From an uncultured Christensenella sp. (lineage in GTDB: Bacteria; Bacillota; Clostridia; Christensenellales; CAG-917): 64,000 nt of DNA. The notes beneath the pieces were generated by a model. The model ran no database searches and was not told where the DNA came from. It saw only the letters and a list, made by a program, of their open reading frames with translations. Positions 25,151-33,457 of the stretch are shown piece after piece. The position numbers and the translations under genes were made by a program. The DNA lies in contig CAJTNO010000005.1 of assembly GCA_910577815.1 (NCBI GenBank), forward strand, positions 32,479 to 96,478, written 5' to 3'. The stretch's first letter is position 1. Each line of letters starts with the position of its first letter.

Positions 25151-27017
25151 TTTCGCTGACCTCCTCTTCCTCGCTGCCCTTCTGTTGGGACAGGTATACG
25201 TCGCGGTAAATATCGTTATTGCTTATAAGCTCGTCGTGCGTTCCAATTCCGTCTATTTTGCCGTCGTTCATAACTATAATTCTGTCGGCGTCCTCAACGG
25301 AGGAAACACGCTGAGCAATTATAATAACCGTAGTGTCTCCGAATTCCTTTTTCAAGCCCGCGCGAATCGACGCGTCGGTAGCGGTATCAACCGCGCTTGT
25401 GGAATCGTCCAAAATCATAATCTTGGGATGCTTAAGCAACGCTCTTGCTATGCACAGCCTCTGCTTCTGTCCGCCCGACACGTTTACGCCGCCCTGACCG
25501 AGGTCGGTTTCATATCCGTTGGGGAAAGACATAATAAAGTCGTGCGCCTGCGCCGCCTGCGCCGCGTGATAAATTTCCTCGTCTGTCGCGTTCGGATTGC
25601 CCCAAAGCAGATTTTGCTTTATCGTACCCGAAAACAGTACGTTTTTCTGCAACACCACTCCGATTGCCGAGCGCAGACTCTCTATTTTGTAATCGCGCAC
25701 GTCAACTCCGCCTACTTTTACGCTACCGTCAAAAACGTCGTAAAGTCTGGGGATAAGCTGCACAAGCGTAGTTTTTGCCGAGCCAGTGCCTCCGATAATT
25801 CCGATGGTTTCGCCGCTCCTGATATGTAAATCGATATTCTCAAGATTGAGCACGCTCGAGTCGTTCTTGTATGAAAAGTCCACGTTGTCAAAATCTATGC
25901 TTCCGTCAACGGGAACTATATCCTTTGCGTTCTCTCCGTCCTCGATGTCAATCTTTTCGTCCAGAACCTCTACAACACGGTCCATAGACGCGCGCGACAT
26001 AACTATAGTCATAAATACCATAGCCACCATAATAAGCGACATAAGTATCTGCATAACGTAGTTCAAAAATGCCGTAAGGTCGCCTACGGTCATCCCCTGC
26101 GTAGCTCCGTTGTGCGAATTTATAATTTCGCGCCCGCCGAAAAGAATTATACAGACAATACACGCATACACGAGTATCTGCATAAACGGGAATGCGATAA
26201 CTATAATCTTTTCCGCGCTGAATTGCAGCTTCTGTACCGTTTCGCTTACCTTTTTAAACTTCTTGGTTTCGTTATCCTCTCTTACGTACGCCTTAACCGC
26301 GCGGATACCTATAAGGTTCTCCTGTGTGGATTCGTTCATTTCGTCGTACTTATACAGCATTTTCTCAAATCTCGGGAAAATGACCTTAGTTCCCCAAGCG
26401 AGTCCCAATATCAAAACGGGAAGAACAACTGCAAAAATAATTGACAGCTTCGGACTGATTGTTATTGACATTACAAGCGACAGTATGAGCATAAACGGCG
26501 CGCGCACAAGAATACGTATAATCATCATATACGAATTCTGCATATTGGTGACGTCTGTCGTCAGTCTTGTAACGAGGTTTGCGGTATTAAAGCGGTCGAG
26601 GTTTTTAAAGCTGAAGTTTTCAACCTTATAAAACAGCTTCTTACGCAGATTACCCGCAAAGCCTGTGGACGCCGTCGCCGCGAGCTTTGCGGAAAGTGCG
26701 CCGCAAATCAGCGAAAGCAACGCCATAACCACCATCATCACGCCGCATACCACAATAAACAGCGTGCGGTCGGACATTTCGAATAGCTGTACCTTCAAGT
26801 TGCCGAACGTGAGAATAAACGGAAAAGCAGTCAGCTCATCGTTCATACCCGTGTCCACAATCTGAGCCATTATAAGAGGAATGAATACTTCAAAAAGCAC
26901 CTCGACAGCGACAAGTACCGACGTCCATATAGAAATGGCTTTATACTCGCCTATCGCCGCGGAAATCTTTTTCAGCCCTCCCTTGGCTCTCGGAGTTTTT
27001 AATGTCTTCTCTTTCAT
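25143..27017 (-). CDS. ABC exporter half-transporter, degenerate-site subunit
   Basis: The ATG at 27017 (MKEKTLKTPRAKGG) with upstream AAAGGTG is the start; a longer frame to 27089 adds unsupported sequence. The 624-residue protein has six membrane helices and an ABC domain with Walker A GGTGSAKTT (Ala in place of the usual Gly before Lys), signature VSGGQKQRLCIARAL, and Walker B MILDDSTSAVD in which the catalytic Glu is Asp. With the partner's unusual LSQGQ signature this fits TM287/288-type heterodimers that have one non-hydrolysing site. It is divergent from a TetR gene. Confidence 0.92.
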   Translation of the reverse strand: MKEKTLKTPRAKGGLKKISAAIGEYKAISIWTSVLVAVEVLFEVFIPLIMAQIVDTGMNDELTAFPFILTFGNLKVQLFEMSDRTLFIVVCGVMMVVMALLSLICGALSAKLAATASTGFAGNLRKKLFYKVENFSFKNLDRFNTANLVTRLTTDVTNMQNSYMMIIRILVRAPFMLILSLVMSITISPKLSIIFAVVLPVLILGLAWGTKVIFPRFEKMLYKYDEMNESTQENLIGIRAVKAYVREDNETKKFKKVSETVQKLQFSAEKIIVIAFPFMQILVYACIVCIILFGGREIINSHNGATQGMTVGDLTAFLNYVMQILMSLIMVAMVFMTIVMSRASMDRVVEVLDEKIDIEDGENAKDIVPVDGSIDFDNVDFSYKNDSSVLNLENIDLHIRSGETIGIIGGTGSAKTTLVQLIPRLYDVFDGSVKVGGVDVRDYKIESLRSAIGVVLQKNVLFSGTIKQNLLWGNPNATDEEIYHAAQAAQAHDFIMSFPNGYETDLGQGGVNVSGGQKQRLCIARALLKHPKIMILDDSTSAVDTATDASIRAGLKKEFGDTTVIIIAQRVSSVEDADRIIVMNDGKIDGIGTHDELISNNDIYRDVYLSQQKGSEEEEVSENA

Positions 27018-27217
27018 AATCACCTTTCGTAATTTTATAAAAAAATATACGTTTCTTAATTCTATAACAATTAAAAAATTAAATGTCAAATGAATTTTTA
27101 CAAAATCGCCAAGATTTTTATATATTAAAAAGTTTTTAATACTTGTAGCTTATCCGTACACCTGTGCAACTCTCTCTGCAAAAATATTAGCATTATATGC
27201 AAAAACCTCTAACATCG

Positions 27218-27245
27218 TTGACAAGCAATCAAAAATATGTAAAAT
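27218..27245 (+). promoter_or_regulatory. Promoter of the TetR gene
   Basis: TTGACA (27218-27223), a 16-base spacer and TAAAAT (27240-27245), then GACGAGGA as ribosome binding site. Confidence 0.65.
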
Positions 27246-27278
27246 AAAATTATAAATCATCAACCGACGAGGAATTAT

Positions 27279-27866
27279 ATGGCAGCAAAAGAGGATTTGC
27301 GCGTACAGCGCACCCGCAAGTTGCTCTCCGACACCCTGCTCGATATGATGGAAACAGAATCAATCGAGCATATCAGCGTTATGGATTTGTGCAACTTGGC
27401 AATGATAAACCGCGGCACATTTTACAAGCATTTTGAGGACAAATACGCACTGCTCGGCTTCGCGCTTGAGGAATTGAAGCGCGACCTTTATGCCGACTTT
27501 TCCAAAAACAACAGCTATGAAGATACTCCGCAGGCGGCAGTCCGCTCGTTTTTTGCTACGGCAATACGCTTCTTTTTTGGCAACAGCCATCGGATAGCCA
27601 ACGTAATAAAAAACAATATGTGCGGCAAGGTCATAACCGCCATAGAGGAGTCTATCGCAACGTCTCTCAGCAACCTGATACTCAGGTATACCGACAGATA
27701 CACCTTAAAAATTCCGTTGCCTATCATATCGCAGTTTTTGGCGGGAGGGCTTGTAACAACCGCCCTATGGTGTATCGGCAACGATAAAATGGACTCTTAT
27801 GAGGAGTATCTGGCATATCTCGATTACGGTTGCCTTAATCCTCTGTTTGATGAAAAGCATATGTAA
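27279..27866 (+). CDS. TetR/AcrR-family regulator
   Basis: The 195-residue protein has an N-terminal TetR helix-turn-helix (RTRKLLSDTLLDMM, then ISVMDLCNLAMINRGTFYKHF and DKYALL) and a helical ligand-binding C-terminus (TetR_C-like, ending LDYGCLNPLF). It is divergent from the two-gene ABC exporter, the usual arrangement for a local repressor, so it likely controls the exporter (inference). It has its own promoter and terminator. Confidence 0.9.
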   Translation: MAAKEDLRVQRTRKLLSDTLLDMMETESIEHISVMDLCNLAMINRGTFYKHFEDKYALLGFALEELKRDLYADFSKNNSYEDTPQAAVRSFFATAIRFFFGNSHRIANVIKNNMCGKVITAIEESIATSLSNLILRYTDRYTLKIPLPIISQFLAGGLVTTALWCIGNDKMDSYEEYLAYLDYGCLNPLFDEKHM

Positions 27867-27885
27867 ACTCAGCATTAAGTTATTT

Positions 27886-27912
27886 GCGCTCCCTCGGGAG
27901 CGCTTTATTTTT
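27886..27912 (+). terminator. Terminator after TetR gene
   Basis: GCGCTCCC/GGGAGCGC stem with a two-base loop, followed by TTTATTTTTT. A closely similar stem ends other genes here (41107, 49207). Confidence 0.88.
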
Positions 27913-27933
27913 TACAAAATTTCTCATAAACAT

Positions 27934-27990
27934 TTGACTTTTAGCAAACATAGATTTACACTGTTAGCAATCAATAGCATAGAGTGCTAA
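27934..27990 (+). promoter_or_regulatory. clpB promoter with CIRCE operator
   Basis: TTGACT (27934-27939), 17 bases, TACACT (27957-27962), then CIRCE at 27964-27990: TTAGCAATC, nine bases, GAGTGCTAA, one base off consensus. This places clpB under HrcA with groESL. Confidence 0.9.
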
Positions 27991-28028
27991 ATAATTGTTG
28001 ACGAATTTGTCAACAATAAGGAGGACTT

Positions 28029-30623
28029 ATGGATACCGAAAAATATACAAAGAAAGCATTGGAAGCAATAAACGACGCTCAGACGCTTGCGCTTGAAAGA
28101 CACAATCAGGAGCTTATGCCAGAGCATCTCACCTACGCGCTGCTTGCGGACGACAACGGACTGATACCTAAGCTGCTCACAAAATGCGGCGTAGACGCGC
28201 CGCAGCTTCAACGCGAGGCGGACAGAATAATCGGCTCGTTCACGGCGGTCACAGGCAGCGGCTCGCCGCAGGTCTATATGTCAAGCGAAAGCGCGCTGAT
28301 ACTTTCGTCGGCGGACAAGCTACGTAAAAAAGCCGGCGACGACTTTGTCAGCGTCGAACACGTTTTCGCCGCAATTCTCGACTCCCCTACCAAGGGACTG
28401 AAAAACGCCTTTGCAAAGGTAGGACTTACTAAAAGCAAGTTTAACGACGCGCTTTTGCAGGTTAAAACCTCAAAAGTGACAAGCGATAGTCCCGAGGACA
28501 CCTATGACGTACTTTCAAAATACGGCTACGATTTGGTGGAGAGAGCGAGCACGGGCAAGCTTGACCCCGTAATCGGTCGCGATGACGAAATAAGAAACGT
28601 GATAAGAATACTGTCCAGAAAAACCAAAAACAATCCCGTGCTCATAGGCGAGCCGGGCGTAGGCAAAACGGCTATTGCGGAGGGCTTGGCTCAGCGTATC
28701 GTGCGCGGCGACGTGCCCGAGGGTTTAAAGGACAAGCACGTATTCGCCCTCGATATGGGCGCGCTTGTAGCCGGCGCAAAGTACAGAGGCGAGTTTGAAG
28801 AAAGGTTAAAAGCCGTACTCAACGAAATCAAAAAGCAAAACGGCAGAACTCTCTTGTTTATAGACGAGCTGCACACCATAGTAGGCGCAGGCAAAACGGA
28901 AGGCAGTATGGACGCCGGCAACCTGTTAAAGCCTATGCTTGCAAGAGGCGAGCTGCATTGTATAGGCGCAACCACGCTTGACGAATATCGCAAGTATATA
29001 GAGAAAGACGCCGCGTTAGAACGCCGATTTCAGCCCGTACAGGTGGACGAACCGACCGTAGAGGACTCCATTGCCATACTGCGCGGACTAAAGGAAAGAT
29101 ATGAGATTTTTCACGGCGTTAGAATACACGACCGCGCGCTTGTTTGCGCCGCTACCCTATCCGACCGCTATATTTCGGACAGATTTTTACCCGACAAGGC
29201 TATAGACCTTGTTGACGAGGCGTGCGCGATGATAAGAACGGAAATTGACAGTATGCCGACCGAGATGGACGAAATAAGCCGAAAAATAATGCAGCTTCAG
29301 ATAGAGGAAACCGCGCTTTCAAAGGAAACGGACGCGCTTTCGCTTAGCAGACGAGATACGATAAAGCGCGAGCTTGGCGAGCTACAGGACAAATTCAACG
29401 AAATGAAAGCACAGTGGGAAAACGAAAAGAGCGAAATAACCGCCGTACAGGACACCAAAGCGGAAATCGACCGTGTAAACTCCGAAATAGAGGAGGCACA
29501 ACGCAAGAGCGATTACGGCAAAGCGGCGGAGCTTCAATACGGCACCCTGCCCGCACTGCTTGAAAAGCTGCAAGCCGCCGAGCAGAAAAGCAAGGCGGGA
29601 CATCAAAATCAGCTGTTGCGCGACGAGGTAACCGCAGACGAAATAACAAAGATTGTTGCAAAATGGACGGGCATTCCCGTTACAAAGCTTATGGCAAGCG
29701 AAAAGGAAAAGCTTCTGCACCTCGAGGACGAGCTGCACAAGCGCGTCATAGGTCAGGACGAGGCGGTGCGCACGGTGAGCGAAGCTATCCTGCGTTCGCG
29801 CGCCGGAATATCCGACGAAAACCGTCCTATCGGTTCGTTTATGTTCTTAGGACCTACGGGAGTAGGAAAGACGGAGCTTGCAAAAACACTGGCATCATAT
29901 CTGTTTGATGATGAAAAAAACATTGTGCGCATAGATATGACCGAGTATATGGAAAAATTCAGCGTAAGCAGACTGATTGGAGCGCCTCCGGGATACGTGG
30001 GCTACGACGAAGGAGGTCAGCTCACCGAAGCCGTGCGCAGGAAGCCGTATTCGGTTATACTGTTTGACGAAATAGAAAAAGCGCATCCTGACGTGTTCAA
30101 CATACTCCTACAGGTACTGGACGACGGCAGAATAACGGACAGCCAAGGCAGAACGGTCAACTTCAAAAATACCATTATAATAATGACGTCCAACCTTGGA
30201 AGCAGTCTGATATTGGATAACATCGACGAAACCGGAAGTATAACGGAGGAAGCGAAGCAACAGGTTGACGCGCTTTTGAAAGCCACCTTCCGCCCCGAGT
30301 TCCTTAACCGTCTTGACGATAAGGTTCTGTTTACGCCTCTTGCGCGCAATCAGGTTTACGGCATAATTGATTTACTGCTCGAGCGGCTGTCGGACAGACT
30401 TGCAAGACAGGAGCTTAAGCTGAAAGTAACCGAAAACGCAAAAAACGCAATAGTTGACGGCGGCTACGACGTAACCTTCGGCGCAAGACCGCTCAAGCGC
30501 TATATAGAAAGTCACGTAGAAAACGCTGTAGCACGCACTATACTCGCAGGCAATCTCAAGCAAGGCGATACGATAACGGTTGACGCGAAAGACGGCGCGC
30601 TTGAGATTAAAGTTGAAAAATGA
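28029..30623 (+). CDS. clpB: ATP-dependent disaggregase ClpB
   Basis: The 864-residue protein is full-length ClpB: an N-terminal Clp domain (LERHNQELMPEHLTYALL), AAA1 with GEPGVGKTAIAEGLA, a coiled-coil middle domain (about 400-525), and AAA2 with GPTGVGKTELAKTLA. It ends with the D2 small domain (GGYDVTFGARPLKRYIE). The middle domain separates it from ClpC/ClpA. It resolubilises aggregates with DnaK. GGAGG precedes the ATG and a CIRCE site controls the promoter. Confidence 0.97.
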   Translation: MDTEKYTKKALEAINDAQTLALERHNQELMPEHLTYALLADDNGLIPKLLTKCGVDAPQLQREADRIIGSFTAVTGSGSPQVYMSSESALILSSADKLRKKAGDDFVSVEHVFAAILDSPTKGLKNAFAKVGLTKSKFNDALLQVKTSKVTSDSPEDTYDVLSKYGYDLVERASTGKLDPVIGRDDEIRNVIRILSRKTKNNPVLIGEPGVGKTAIAEGLAQRIVRGDVPEGLKDKHVFALDMGALVAGAKYRGEFEERLKAVLNEIKKQNGRTLLFIDELHTIVGAGKTEGSMDAGNLLKPMLARGELHCIGATTLDEYRKYIEKDAALERRFQPVQVDEPTVEDSIAILRGLKERYEIFHGVRIHDRALVCAATLSDRYISDRFLPDKAIDLVDEACAMIRTEIDSMPTEMDEISRKIMQLQIEETALSKETDALSLSRRDTIKRELGELQDKFNEMKAQWENEKSEITAVQDTKAEIDRVNSEIEEAQRKSDYGKAAELQYGTLPALLEKLQAAEQKSKAGHQNQLLRDEVTADEITKIVAKWTGIPVTKLMASEKEKLLHLEDELHKRVIGQDEAVRTVSEAILRSRAGISDENRPIGSFMFLGPTGVGKTELAKTLASYLFDDEKNIVRIDMTEYMEKFSVSRLIGAPPGYVGYDEGGQLTEAVRRKPYSVILFDEIEKAHPDVFNILLQVLDDGRITDSQGRTVNFKNTIIIMTSNLGSSLILDNIDETGSITEEAKQQVDALLKATFRPEFLNRLDDKVLFTPLARNQVYGIIDLLLERLSDRLARQELKLKVTENAKNAIVDGGYDVTFGARPLKRYIESHVENAVARTILAGNLKQGDTITVDAKDGALEIKVEK

Positions 30624-30696
30624 GCGCGGATATTGAATATAAGTCATATAATGCGGATAAACTTGATTATAACAATAAGCTTAAAGAGGCATTTAT

Positions 30697-31212
30697 ATGG
30701 CAAATTCAAACAGTAACAATCTATCCACAATAACGTCGTCACCGCTTATTAGCGGAATTGCGTTGATAATCCTCGGCATACTTTTCTGCGCGCTACGCTC
30801 CGGATTTGTCAGCATATTGCTGACGATAGTAGGCGTAGTACTGATAATCCTCGGCGCGCTTGCGCTTGTAGGCAAGAATTGGGCTATGGGACTTATAGAG
30901 GTTTCGGTAGGAATAATCATAATCGCGTGCGGCTGGACAATAGTCGACGTCACCCTGCTGATACTTGGAATTGCCTTTATAGCCTACGCTATATATCAGC
31001 TTATACTTGCAATACCCAAGTTCAAGGGCAAAAAGCCTGCCGAAATACTGCTTGCGATATTAAATCCGCTCATACTTATGATACTCGGCATAATACTGGT
31101 GGTAGCAAAGTGGCAGATGATAGACGCAATATTTATCGTAATCGGCGTAGTGGCAATCGTCGCGGGAGCGATTATGATAATGCGCGACCTGTTCAGTAAC
31201 AAGCAAGCGTAA
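30697..31212 (+). CDS. DUF308/HdeD-like membrane protein
   Basis: The 171-residue protein is almost all membrane segments, about six in three pairs, with repeated LxxGIxxIxxG-type patterns (GIALIILGILFCAL, GVVLIILGALALVG, IFIVIGVVAIVAGAIMIM). This is the DUF308/HdeD pattern. Function is unknown; HdeD in enterobacteria is linked to acid stress. It follows clpB by 73 bases and may be read from the same heat-shock promoter. Confidence 0.8.
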   Translation: MANSNSNNLSTITSSPLISGIALIILGILFCALRSGFVSILLTIVGVVLIILGALALVGKNWAMGLIEVSVGIIIIACGWTIVDVTLLILGIAFIAYAIYQLILAIPKFKGKKPAEILLAILNPLILMILGIILVVAKWQMIDAIFIVIGVVAIVAGAIMIMRDLFSNKQA

Positions 31213-31222
31213 TTACAAGACT

Positions 31223-31257
31223 AAAAAAACCGTAGGTAAGTCCTACGGCTTTTTTAT
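31223..31257. terminator. Bidirectional terminator
   Basis: CCGTAGG/CCTACGG stem with A-run before and T-run after, between the convergent DUF308 and cytidylate-kinase-like genes. Confidence 0.9.
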
Positions 31258-31269
31258 TATTATCTCGTT

Positions 31270-31884
31270 TTATTCGGCGTCTATCGCAACGTAGACGTTG
31301 GCGAGCATATCCACGCATTTTTCGATGCCGATTGTCGCGCTGTTTACGCATATATCGTATTCGGACGACTTACCCCACTCGTTATCCGTATAATAACGGT
31401 AATGGCGCGAGCGCAGTCTGTCCGTATCCCTTATAAGCTTTTGCGCCTTCTTCTCGTTGGGAGCGTCGCCGTAAACCTCCATAACGCGCTTTACGCGCGC
31501 GCTGTCGTCGGCATAGACAAACACATTCAGACACTTCGCCTTTCCTCTTAACACGTAATCCGCGCAGCGACCGACTATTACGCAGGCTCCTCCCTTTGCG
31601 CAGTTTTCTATAACCTCCGCCTCCGCCGCATATATTTTAGCCTCGAAGCTGTCGAAGTTGTTGGGAGCTATCCCCCAACGCGCATTAGGAACGGGATAGG
31701 TGTAAAAGCTCTTGCGCTTCTGCTCGTTCTCCTCTATAAAGCCGCTTGCAAGTCCGCTCTTTTCGGCAGCCTTAAATATGATTTCCTTATCGTAATAAGG
31801 TATCGAAAGCTTTTGAGCAAGCAGCTTGCCAATCAGCCTGCCGCCGCTGCCAAACTGTCGGGATATAGTAATTACGGTATTCAT
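31270..31884 (-). CDS. Cytidylate kinase-like family protein
   Basis: The 204-residue protein begins with a P-loop variant (ITISRQFGSGGRLIGKLLAQKL, positions 4-25) and has an Arg-rich lid (DTDRLRSRHYRYYTDNEWG). This is the 'cytidylate kinase-like' family common in Clostridia, distinct from Cmk. It presumably phosphorylates a small substrate with ATP, but the substrate is not established. It stands alone between two rightward genes. Confidence 0.85.
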   Translation of the reverse strand: MNTVITISRQFGSGGRLIGKLLAQKLSIPYYDKEIIFKAAEKSGLASGFIEENEQKRKSFYTYPVPNARWGIAPNNFDSFEAKIYAAEAEVIENCAKGGACVIVGRCADYVLRGKAKCLNVFVYADDSARVKRVMEVYGDAPNEKKAQKLIRDTDRLRSRHYRYYTDNEWGKSSEYDICVNSATIGIEKCVDMLANVYVAIDAE

Positions 31885-32031
31885 AGCACCCTCCTAAGCG
31901 GAATTTATAGCATACTGCTATCAAGTATATTATCAACCCGCGAGCATATTTCGTCAAGAATGAATTTTCGCTTAATAATAATTATAATCTATGCTATAAT
32001 AGTTAAAACCATTATTTTGGAGATTTGACAA

Positions 32032-33303
32032 ATGAAAATTGCAATTGTTATTGATATCTATCAGGATAAGGGCAACGGAACGTCAATATCCGCGCGACGC
32101 TTTGTCGAGAAGCTTCGCGACAGAGGACATCAGATAGTTGTACTCTGCACCGAAAGCTCGGAGACGACGGACAATAACGGAATCAGCATTGTGGAATTTC
32201 CCATTAAAAAAATCCCCATTTTCCAGAAGATGATAGAGAGTCAGCACGCCATTCTCGCCCAGCCCGACGACGACAAAATACGCAAGGCGTTTGACGGCGT
32301 GGACGTAGTGCATATCTATATGCCGTTCTTTTTGGGAACGCGCTGTGCGGTTATCGCGCACGAAATGAAAATTCCTGTATTAGGCTGTTATCATATTTCC
32401 GCAGAAAATATTACTTTCAACGCGGGTATGAAGCACCTGCCGGGAGCAACCTCCGCAACCTATCGCTACTTGAGAAAGCACCACTACGACAACGGCTTTA
32501 TACACGATATACACTGCCCGAGCAGATGTATAGCGGGTACCGCGGCTAAATATCATTACATACAGAACCTGCACATAATTTCCAACGGTTATGACCCGAA
32601 CTTCCGCCCGATATCCGACGCGGAAAGACCGGAAAACACCAACGGCAAGATAATCATTACAAGCGTTGGCAGGCTCACCGCCGAAAAACGACAGGATTTG
32701 ATTATACGCGCAATAGGAAAATGCAAGTACAATTATAAGATAGTACTGTATCTTGCAGGTAAAGGACCTAAAAAGAAATACTACGAAAAGCTCGCAGAAA
32801 AGTATCACGTGGATTTGAGATTTGTATTTTTAAATCAATCGGAGCTTATAAATCTTCTTAACTGCTCTTATCTGTTTATACAGGCGTCCGACGTGGAAAC
32901 CGAATCCATATCCTGCCTTGAGGCTATAGCGTGCGGAACAGTGCCTATTATAAGCAATTCGGGTATGTGTGCAACCAAGCAATTCTCTTTAAACAAAAAT
33001 TCTCTGTTTAAAAAAGGAAGTCCGCATTCTCTTGCCAAGCGTATAAACTATTGGATTTCCAAAAAGGAGTTCCACGACGAAATGACAACTCAGTATGCGG
33101 AATTTGCAAAAAAATTCGGAATCGAGCACTCTATCGACAGCATTATAGAGGTCTATAACGGACTGTTATCGCCAAAGGACGGCGAGTACACTATAAGAGA
33201 TTACAACAACGCGCTTACTCTTACAGTGCAGACAGACGAGCACAATCGCCCTAAAAAGGAGTATCGCGGCATATTGAAAAAGCTGAATAAGCTGATTAGA
33301 TAA
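32032..33303 (+). CDS. GT4-family glycosyltransferase
   Basis: The 423-residue protein has the two-domain GT-B fold of family GT4. The N-terminal domain opens MKIAIVIDIYQDKGNGTSISARRF; the C-terminal domain has TSVGRLTAEKRQDLIIRAI and the nucleotide-sugar site ETESISCLEAIACGTVPI (E-x7-E type). It resembles glycosyldiacylglycerol synthases, so a membrane glycolipid acceptor is possible, but this is inference. The last 40 residues are basic. A -10-like TATAAT lies upstream near 31996. Confidence 0.85.
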   Translation: MKIAIVIDIYQDKGNGTSISARRFVEKLRDRGHQIVVLCTESSETTDNNGISIVEFPIKKIPIFQKMIESQHAILAQPDDDKIRKAFDGVDVVHIYMPFFLGTRCAVIAHEMKIPVLGCYHISAENITFNAGMKHLPGATSATYRYLRKHHYDNGFIHDIHCPSRCIAGTAAKYHYIQNLHIISNGYDPNFRPISDAERPENTNGKIIITSVGRLTAEKRQDLIIRAIGKCKYNYKIVLYLAGKGPKKKYYEKLAEKYHVDLRFVFLNQSELINLLNCSYLFIQASDVETESISCLEAIACGTVPIISNSGMCATKQFSLNKNSLFKKGSPHSLAKRINYWISKKEFHDEMTTQYAEFAKKFGIEHSIDSIIEVYNGLLSPKDGEYTIRDYNNALTLTVQTDEHNRPKKEYRGILKKLNKLIR

Positions 33304-33384
33304 CTGATTTGCCTGCGGTTACGTTACGATACAAGCTTAATATCAAAAAAAGTCGCTTTAATAAAATATTTATATTCAAATAAT

Positions 33385-33429
33385 AAATCCCGTTTCGGCT
33401 ACCATTCAAAGGTAAATAAAACGGGATTT
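33385..33429. terminator. Probable bidirectional terminator
   Basis: AAATCCCGTTT pairs perfectly with AAACGGGATTT around a 23-base loop between two convergent genes; T-rich sequence follows on both strands. Confidence 0.7.
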
Positions 33430-33457
33430 AAATTTATTGGGTTATAAGAAAATTCTG

